From Streptomyces sp. NBC_00237 (GTDB taxonomy: Bacteria > Actinomycetota > Actinomycetes > Streptomycetales > Streptomycetaceae), in contig NZ_JAPEMT010000005.1 of NCBI RefSeq assembly GCF_026342435.1, forward strand, positions 248,001-312,000: a stretch of DNA of 64,000 nt, given 5' to 3'. The notes beneath the pieces are model-generated. The model was given only the letters and a program-made list of their open reading frames with translations. It made no database searches and was not told where the DNA came from. The translations under genes and the position numbers were made by a program. Of this stretch, positions 58,741 through 64,000 are shown in pieces (position 1 is the first letter of the stretch; every line of letters begins with the position of its first letter).

Positions 58741-59152
58741 CCTCCGGCCCCACCGGCATCCGCGCCCTGTCACCCCTTCGCGACCACCGGTGCACCGCCC
58801 ACGCGAGCGCCGCCCCGACGGCGTACCAGAACAGATCCGGCGCGTTGAACGTCGACCCGAACACGAGCCTCAGCAGCCCACTGCGTGCACTCAACTCCGC
58901 CGGTACGGACGTGAGTTGAGCGAACTCCGCCAGCCAGCTCACCCCGAGCGCGACCCCGCCCGCCAGCACGGGCCGAACCCGTGGCCACACCGCCACCACG
59001 AGCGCGTACAGCAGCACGGTGTACAGCGCGTCCCCCGCGTACTTCGCGAACGCCCCCGACGAGACGGCCCGTATGCCGAGAGCGGCGGCGATGGTGACCG
59101 CCGCCGCTCCCAGCGCGTACAGCCGCACGCGCAACGCCCGTATGCCGTTCAA
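58733..59152 (-). CDS. DUF2809 family membrane protein
   Basis: Protein of 139 residues with about four membrane segments: VRLYALGAAAVTIAAALGIRAV, YTVLLYALVVAVWPRVRPVL, GGVALGVSWLAEFAQL and LFWYAVGAALAWAVHRW. The KYAGDALYTVLLYAL segment is characteristic of DUF2809. I place the start at TTG 59152, which overlaps the thioesterase stop as TTGA in the manner of an ATGA coupling; a GTG seven codons later is an alternative. Function unknown. Confidence 0.78.
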   Translation of the reverse strand: MNGIRALRVRLYALGAAAVTIAAALGIRAVSSGAFAKYAGDALYTVLLYALVVAVWPRVRPVLAGGVALGVSWLAEFAQLTSVPAELSARSGLLRLVFGSTFNAPDLFWYAVGAALAWAVHRWSRRGDRARMPVGPEGR

Positions 59153-60021
59153 TCGCCGAGCTTCCGGAACAGCCCCTCCTGCACCACCGACACCAGCAAC
59201 TGCCCGTCCCGGTCGTAGATCCGGCCCCTGGCCAGACCCCGCCCGCCGGTCGCGATCGGGGACTCCTGGTCGTACAGGAACCACTCGTCGGCCCGGAACG
59301 GCCGGTGGAACCACATCGCGTGGTCCAGCGACGCGATGTCGAAGTTGCGCGATCCCCACAGGGGCTCCACCGGCAGCCGCACCGCGTCCAGCAGCGTCGT
59401 GTCGCTCGCGTACGCCAGCGCGCACGTGTGGACGAGCTGGTCGTCGCCCAGCGGGCCCACCGCGCGCATCCACACCGCGCTGCGCGGCTCCGCGCCCTCG
59501 ATCTCCTCGCGCGTCCAGCGCAGCCCGTCCACGTAGCGGATGTCGAAGGGCTGGCGGCGGGCGATGCGCTCCAGGGCCTCCGGCAGCGCGCCCAGGTGGT
59601 CGCGGATCTCGTCGGCGACCGTGGGCAGCGACTCCGGCGCGGGGACCTCGCGGCGCGGCGGCAGCTGGTGCTCGATGCCGCCCTCCTCCGGCTTGTGGAA
59701 GGAGGCCGTCAGGTTGAAGATCGTGCGGCCCTGCTGGACCGCCGTCACCCGGCGCGTGGTGAAGGAACGGCCGTCCCGCACCCGCTCCACCTGGTAGACG
59801 ATCGGCACGCCGGGGCGGCCGGGCCGCAGGAAGTACGCGTGCAGGGAGTGCACCGGGCGGTCCCCGTCCGTGGTGCGCCCCGCCGCGACCAGCGCCTGGC
59901 CCGCGACCTGCCCGCCGAACACCCGCTGGAGGTGCTCCTGCGGGCTGCGGCCACGGAAGATGTTGACCTCGATCTGCTCCAGGTCGAGCAGATCGACGAG
60001 TCTCTCGGCCGGATTCGTCAT
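59149..60021 (-). CDS. tesB: acyl-CoA thioesterase II
   Basis: Double-hotdog thioesterase of 290 residues that hydrolyses acyl-CoA. RVFGGQVAGQALVAAGRTT and LHAYFLRPGRPGVPIVYQVERVRDGRSFTTRRV are the first hotdog; LDHAMWFHRPFRADEWFLY with the catalytic aspartate, and GRGLARGRIYDRDGQLLVSVVQEGL the second. ATG 60021 follows AGGGGAA. It lies downstream of the helicase gene by 25 bases and is coupled to DUF2809. Confidence 0.94.
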   Translation of the reverse strand: MTNPAERLVDLLDLEQIEVNIFRGRSPQEHLQRVFGGQVAGQALVAAGRTTDGDRPVHSLHAYFLRPGRPGVPIVYQVERVRDGRSFTTRRVTAVQQGRTIFNLTASFHKPEEGGIEHQLPPRREVPAPESLPTVADEIRDHLGALPEALERIARRQPFDIRYVDGLRWTREEIEGAEPRSAVWMRAVGPLGDDQLVHTCALAYASDTTLLDAVRLPVEPLWGSRNFDIASLDHAMWFHRPFRADEWFLYDQESPIATGGRGLARGRIYDRDGQLLVSVVQEGLFRKLGD

Positions 60022-60046
60022 GTCGTTCCCCTGGTTCTCGTAGGCG

Positions 60047-62560
60047 TTAGAGCTGACCGACGGACGTGACGCGGACGACCGCCCGCGCCTCCTCGTCCGA
60101 GGCCGCCAGATCGACCTCGGCGCTGATGCCCCAGTCATGGTCGCCCGCCGGGTCCGCGAAGGTCTGGCGGACCCGCCACAGCCCGTGCGCCGCGTCCTCC
60201 TCGATCATCAGGAGCTTGGGGCCGCGCGCGTCCGGGCCCGTGCCCAGGTCCTCGTGCTCGTCCCAGTACGCGTCCATCGCCTCGCCCCACGCGTCCTCGT
60301 CCCAGCCGGACTCCGCGTCCAGCTCGCCGAGCGCGCGGACGTGGTCCAGCGCGGCCAGCTCGACGCGGCGGAACATGGCGTTGCGTACGAGGACCCGGAA
60401 GGCGCGCGCGTTCGCGGTGACCGGCTTGACCTGGTCGGCCTTCTCCTGCGCCTGCTCGGCCGTCTCGACCTCGGGGTTCGCCAGCTGCTCCCACTCGTCC
60501 AGGAGCGAGGAGTCGACCTGACGGACCAGCTCGCCGAGCCAGGCGATCAGGTCCTGGAGGTCCTCCGACTTGAGGTCGTCGGGGATGGTGTGCTCCAGCG
60601 CCTTGTACGCGCCCGCCAGGTAGCGCAGCACGATGCCCTCGGTGCGCGCCAGCTCGTAGTGCGAGGTGAACTCCGCGAAGGTCATGGCCCGTTCGTACAT
60701 GTCACGGATGACCGACTTCGGCGACACGGGATGGTCGCCGACCCACGGGTGGCTCTTCTTGTACACGTTGTACGCGTGCCACAGCAGCTCTTCGAGGGGC
60801 TTGGGGTACGACACCTCCTGGAGGAGTTCCATCCGCTCCTCGTACTCGATGCCGTCCGCCTTCATCTGTCCGACGGCCTCGCCGCGCGCCTTGTTCTGTT
60901 GCGCGCCCAGGATCTGCCGGGGGTCGTCGAGCGTGGACTCCACGACGGACACCATGTCGAGCGCGTACGAGGGCGACTCGGGGTCCAGCAGGTCGAAGGC
61001 GGCGAGGGCGAAGGTCGACAGCGGCTGGTTGAGGGCGAAGTCCTGCTGGAGATCGACCGTCAGCCGTACGATCCGCCCCTCGGCGTCCGGCGTGTCCAGC
61101 TGCTCCACCACACCGCCGTCGAGCAGCGAGCGGTAGATCGCGATGGCGCGGCGGATGTGCCTCAGCTGCGCCTTGCGCGGCTCGTGGTTGTCCTCCAGGA
61201 GGTGGCGCATGGCGTCGAAGGCGTTGCCGGGGCGCGCGATGATCGACAGCAGCATCGTGTGCGTGACCTTGAAACGGCTGGTCAGCGGCTCGGGGTCGGA
61301 GGTGATCAGCTTGTCGAAGGTGGACTCCGACCAGGCGATGAAGCCCTCAGGAGCCTTCTTGCGGACCACCTTGCGGCGCTTCTTCGGGTCGTCGCCCGCC
61401 TTCGCGAGCGCCTTCTCGTTCTCCACGACGTGCTCGGGAGCCTGCGCCACGACGAAGCCCGCCGTGTCGAACCCGGCCCGGCCCGCGCGCCCCGCGATCT
61501 GGTGGAACTCCCGGGCCCGCAGCGTGCGCACCCGCGTGCCGTCGTACTTCGTGAGCGCCGTGAACAGCACCGTGCGGATCGGCACGTTGACGCCGACGCC
61601 GAGCGTGTCCGTACCGCAGATGACCTTCAGCAGACCGGCCTGCGCCAGCTTCTCCACCAGGCGGCGGTACTTGGGCAGCATGCCCGCGTGGTGCACGCCG
61701 ATGCCGTGGCGGACGTACCGCGAGAGGTTCTGGCCGAACTTGGTGGTGAAGCGGAAGTTGCCGATCAGGTCGGCGATCTTCTCCTTCTCCTCCTTGGAGC
61801 ACATGTTGATGCTCATCAGCGACTGCGCCCGCTCGACGGCCGCCGCCTGCGTGAAGTGCACGATGTAGACGGGCGACTGCCGGGTGTCGAGCAGCTCGGT
61901 GAGCGTCTCGGTGATGGGCGTCATCCGGTACTCGTACGACAGGGGGACGGGACGCGTCGCGGAGCGCACGACCGCCGTCGGGCGGCCCGTCCTGCGCGTC
62001 AGGTCCTTCTCGAACATCGCGACGTCGCCGAGCGTCGCCGACATCAGGATGAACTGTGCCTGCGGGAGCTCCAGGATCGGGATCTGCCAGGCCCAGCCCC
62101 GGTCCGCCTCCGCGTAGAAGTGGAACTCGTCCATCACGACCTGGCCGATGTCGGCGTACTTCCCGTCGCGCAGCGCGATCGAGGCCAGGATCTCGGCGGT
62201 GCAGGCGATGACCGGGGCGTCCGCGTTCACCGAGGCGTCGCCGGTCAGCATGCCGACGTTCTCGGTGCCGAACAGCTTGCAGAGGTCGAAGAACTTCTCC
62301 GAGACGAGAGCCTTGATCGGAGCCGTGTAGAAGGTGACCTTGTCCTGGGCCAGTGCCGTGAAGTGCGCACCCGCCGCGACCAGGCTCTTTCCGGAGCCGG
62401 TGGGCGTGGACAAGATCACATTCGCGCCGGTGACCACCTCCATCAGCGCCTCTTCCTGCGCCGGGTAGAGGGCGATGCCCTGGCCCTCGGCCCAGGTCGA
62501 GAAAGCCTCGAAGAGGGTGTCGGGGTCGGCGTTCGGCGGGAGCTGATCGATAAGGGTCAC
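60047..62560 (-). CDS. DEAD/DEAH-box helicase with DUF3516
   Basis: Large ATP-dependent helicase of 837 residues. Walker A TPTGSGKS (about 52-59), DEFH motif II (144-147), SAT motif III (ILMSATLGDV), motif VI QIAGRAGRAG, and the C-terminal DUF3516 domain from about residue 350. The Ski2-like layout suggests RNA unwinding; the Mycobacterium homologue is a putative RNA helicase. GTG 62560 is the start by similarity, with a weak ribosome site. No partner exonuclease is adjacent. Confidence 0.93.
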   Translation of the reverse strand: MTLIDQLPPNADPDTLFEAFSTWAEGQGIALYPAQEEALMEVVTGANVILSTPTGSGKSLVAAGAHFTALAQDKVTFYTAPIKALVSEKFFDLCKLFGTENVGMLTGDASVNADAPVIACTAEILASIALRDGKYADIGQVVMDEFHFYAEADRGWAWQIPILELPQAQFILMSATLGDVAMFEKDLTRRTGRPTAVVRSATRPVPLSYEYRMTPITETLTELLDTRQSPVYIVHFTQAAAVERAQSLMSINMCSKEEKEKIADLIGNFRFTTKFGQNLSRYVRHGIGVHHAGMLPKYRRLVEKLAQAGLLKVICGTDTLGVGVNVPIRTVLFTALTKYDGTRVRTLRAREFHQIAGRAGRAGFDTAGFVVAQAPEHVVENEKALAKAGDDPKKRRKVVRKKAPEGFIAWSESTFDKLITSDPEPLTSRFKVTHTMLLSIIARPGNAFDAMRHLLEDNHEPRKAQLRHIRRAIAIYRSLLDGGVVEQLDTPDAEGRIVRLTVDLQQDFALNQPLSTFALAAFDLLDPESPSYALDMVSVVESTLDDPRQILGAQQNKARGEAVGQMKADGIEYEERMELLQEVSYPKPLEELLWHAYNVYKKSHPWVGDHPVSPKSVIRDMYERAMTFAEFTSHYELARTEGIVLRYLAGAYKALEHTIPDDLKSEDLQDLIAWLGELVRQVDSSLLDEWEQLANPEVETAEQAQEKADQVKPVTANARAFRVLVRNAMFRRVELAALDHVRALGELDAESGWDEDAWGEAMDAYWDEHEDLGTGPDARGPKLLMIEEDAAHGLWRVRQTFADPAGDHDWGISAEVDLAASDEEARAVVRVTSVGQL

Positions 62561-62721
62561 GCCCCCATCTTGCCTGGCGCGGGTACGGATCGGGCAACCG
62601 GAGGGTCCGTACAAGATCATCCCGGATAGGGTGACGGGTCAGCCCATCGGCGGCCCGTGCTCAACTCGGCCGCGCCAGGGAAGAGATGGGGGCACGGACA
62701 GCAAATGGGGCGGGTACGACC

Positions 62722-63513
62722 ATGATGGGACCGGCGCACTCACTGTCGGGAGCGGCAGCCTGGCTCGGGGTGGGAGCCGCGGCAGCAGCGGCGGGCCACG
62801 CCATGCCCTGGCCGGTGCTCGTCGTCGGCGCACTGATCTGCGCGGGGGCGGCGCTCGCCCCCGACCTCGACCACAAGTCGGCGACCATCTCGCGGGCCTT
62901 CGGGCCGGTCTCCCGGCTGCTCTGCGAGATCGTCGACAAGCTGTCGTACGCCGTCTACAAGGCGACCCGCACCCGGCACGACCCGCGCCGCACCGGCGGT
63001 CACCGCACCCTCACCCACACCTGGGTGTGGGCGGTGGCGATCGGCGGGGGCTGCTCGGCGGCGGCGGTGTTCGGCGGGCGCTGGGCGGTCCTGGCGATCC
63101 TCTTCGTGCACCTCGTCCTCGCGGTGGAGGGCCTGCTGTGGCGGGCCGCGCGGGTCTCCAGCGACGTACTGGTGTGGCTGCTGGGCGCGACGAGCGCCTG
63201 GATCCTGGCCGGAGTGCTCGACAAGCCGGGCAACGGCGCGAGCTGGCTGTTCGAGGCCCCCGGCCAGGAGTACCTGTGGCTGGGCCTGCCGATCGTCCTC
63301 GGGGCGCTCGTGCACGACATCGGCGACGCGCTGACGGTGTCGGGCTGCCCGATCCTGTGGCCGATCCCGATCGCGGGCAAGCGCTGGTACCCGCTGGGAC
63401 CGCCCAAGGTGATGCGCTTCAGGGCCGGGAGCTGGGTGGAGCTGAAGGTGCTGATGCCGGTGTTCATGCTGGCCGGGGGAGTGGGCGGGGCGGCGGCGCT
63501 GGGGTTCATCTGA
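62722..63513 (+). CDS. YdjM-family membrane-bound metal-dependent hydrolase
   Basis: Protein of 263 residues with several membrane segments. Metal-binding residues are seen in GPAHSLSG, ALAPDLDHKSATIS and HRTLTHTW, the pattern of the YdjM (DUF457-like) family, inner-membrane hydrolases of unknown substrate. Hydrophobic stretches near 12-50, 105-160 and 190-215 alternate with these. ATG 62722 is chosen (a second ATG follows at once). It is divergent from the helicase gene. Confidence 0.88.
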   Translation: MMGPAHSLSGAAAWLGVGAAAAAAGHAMPWPVLVVGALICAGAALAPDLDHKSATISRAFGPVSRLLCEIVDKLSYAVYKATRTRHDPRRTGGHRTLTHTWVWAVAIGGGCSAAAVFGGRWAVLAILFVHLVLAVEGLLWRAARVSSDVLVWLLGATSAWILAGVLDKPGNGASWLFEAPGQEYLWLGLPIVLGALVHDIGDALTVSGCPILWPIPIAGKRWYPLGPPKVMRFRAGSWVELKVLMPVFMLAGGVGGAAALGFI

Positions 63514-63528
63514 CGCGTACGGGATAGG

Positions 63529-63554
63529 GGCGGTCCGCAGGGGTGCGGACCGCC
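63529..63554 (+). terminator. intrinsic terminator after the YdjM-like gene
   Basis: GGCGGTCCGCA (63529-63539) pairs with TGCGGACCGCC (63544-63554) and is followed by TCTTTT, one of the few hairpins here with a T-tract. Confidence 0.85.
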
Positions 63555-63620
63555 TCTTTTCGCATGTCAGGGGCGGGTGTACGTTCGGGTCAGTGCACCT
63601 TCCACGAAAGGCAGTGACAC

Positions 63621-64000
63621 GTGTCAACAGCTGAAGCGCCCGCCGCCGGGCAGCTCGTCGTCGAGACCACGGCGGGCGCCCTGCGCGGCACCGTCCGCCA
63701 CGAGAGCCGTGCCTGGCTCGGCGTCCCGTTCGCGCAGCCGCCGGTGGGCGGGCTGAAGTGGCGTGCGCCGCAGCCGGTCCGGCCGTGGGAGGGCGTGCGC
63801 GAGGCGACGCAGTACGGTCCCGCCGCCGTGCAGCTCTCCCGCTTCGACCCGACGGCACCCCCGTACGACAGGGACAGCGAGGACTGCCTCTACCTCAACG
63901 TCTTCGCCCCGGCCGCGCCCGCCGCCTCCCCGCGTCCGGTCCTGGTCTGGATCCACGGCGGCGGCTTCGTCTTCGGCACCGGCGCGGACTACGACGGCTC
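63621..64000 (+). CDS. type B carboxylesterase, partial (cut by window end)
   Basis: The first 126 residues of a type B carboxylesterase. GTG 63621 opens a frame reading LRGTVRHESRAWLGVPFAQPP, the signature SEDCLYLNVF (86-95) and the oxyanion-hole motif IHGGGFVFGTG (111-121). The catalytic serine, expected about 80 residues later, is beyond the window. No signal peptide is visible, so it is probably cytosolic. A GAAAGG site lies upstream. Confidence 0.88.
   Translation, partial: MSTAEAPAAGQLVVETTAGALRGTVRHESRAWLGVPFAQPPVGGLKWRAPQPVRPWEGVREATQYGPAAVQLSRFDPTAPPYDRDSEDCLYLNVFAPAAPAASPRPVLVWIHGGGFVFGTGADYDG

Noticed and set aside
1..64000. tRNA, rRNA, insertion sequences, prophage or CRISPR arrays
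   Set aside because: None seen: no regularly spaced repeats with unique spacers, no transposase or integrase, no cloverleaf I could recognise by eye.

Overview
The window is a gene-dense stretch of chromosome from a high-GC actinomycete, almost certainly a Streptomyces. The signs are very strong G/C at third codon positions, many GTG and TTG starts, a subtilisin-inhibitor (SSI) gene, a secreted tripeptidyl aminopeptidase, an XRE/DUF397/ATPase gene triad, a DasR-type operator and a ParB (parS) palindrome of streptomycete type. From memory, the gene order (pfkA, murT/gatD, def, urease, tap, bio genes, purB) resembles one arm of the S. coelicolor chromosome. I saw no rRNA, tRNA, insertion sequence, prophage or CRISPR array.

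Layout. 0-10 kb: an SDR oxidoreductase, an ATP-grasp protein, a DUF885 metallohydrolase, an Lrp regulator divergent from a Cys/Met-metabolism PLP enzyme, a membrane/ACT/GNAT protein, a regulator/membrane-protein pair, and an alpha/beta hydrolase divergent from an ECF41-type sigma factor. 10-17.5 kb: a DasR-like GntR regulator with a dre-like site, a ROK regulator, purB-mug, an SGNH hydrolase and two coupled CNNM/CBS membrane proteins. 17.5-24 kb: small enzymes, then biotin synthesis (bioB-bioA-bioD divergent from bioF). 24-28.2 kb: DUF397, XRE and ATPase genes (the XRE gene has a TTA codon), an NlpC/P60 peptidase, and a ClpP homologue lacking all three catalytic residues, translationally coupled to a small protein and divergent from an orphan Phd antitoxin. 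28.7-33.9 kb: urease ureABCFGD with no ureE and an oddly extended UreF.

34-45 kb: tap, a PlsC acyltransferase, an SGNH hydrolase with a duplicated start region beside a decayed acyltransferase fragment, a YdcF protein, an SSI inhibitor, a CtaG-type protein with a 53-residue membrane partner, pfkA, a parS-like palindrome, gatD-murT (lipid II amidation) and def. 45-51 kb: a TetR regulator divergent from an acyl-CoA dehydrogenase, glutathione peroxidase, a SIS-domain protein, a hypothetical protein and a GntR/LacI chimera. 51.3-58.6 kb: a probable phosphonate catabolic locus with a LysR regulator, phosphonoacetate hydrolase (seven zinc ligands match), an organophosphate-type transporter, an aminophosphonate-associated flavoprotein, and a convergent aldehyde dehydrogenase and VOC protein. 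58.7-64 kb: DUF2809, acyl-CoA thioesterase, a large DEAD-box helicase, a YdjM-type membrane hydrolase and the start of a carboxylesterase cut by the window edge.

How the parts fit: biotin, urease and lipid II amidation are complete or near-complete functional units. In the phosphonate locus, the flavoprotein and perhaps the dehydrogenase would turn aminoethylphosphonate-type substrates into phosphonoacetate, and the hydrolase would release phosphate and acetate. The most unusual items are the triad-less ClpP pair, the outlying parS-like site, the TTA-bearing XRE gene and the UreF extension. Most intergenic gaps are short; several convergent pairs are separated by long perfect hairpins that look like two-way terminators.
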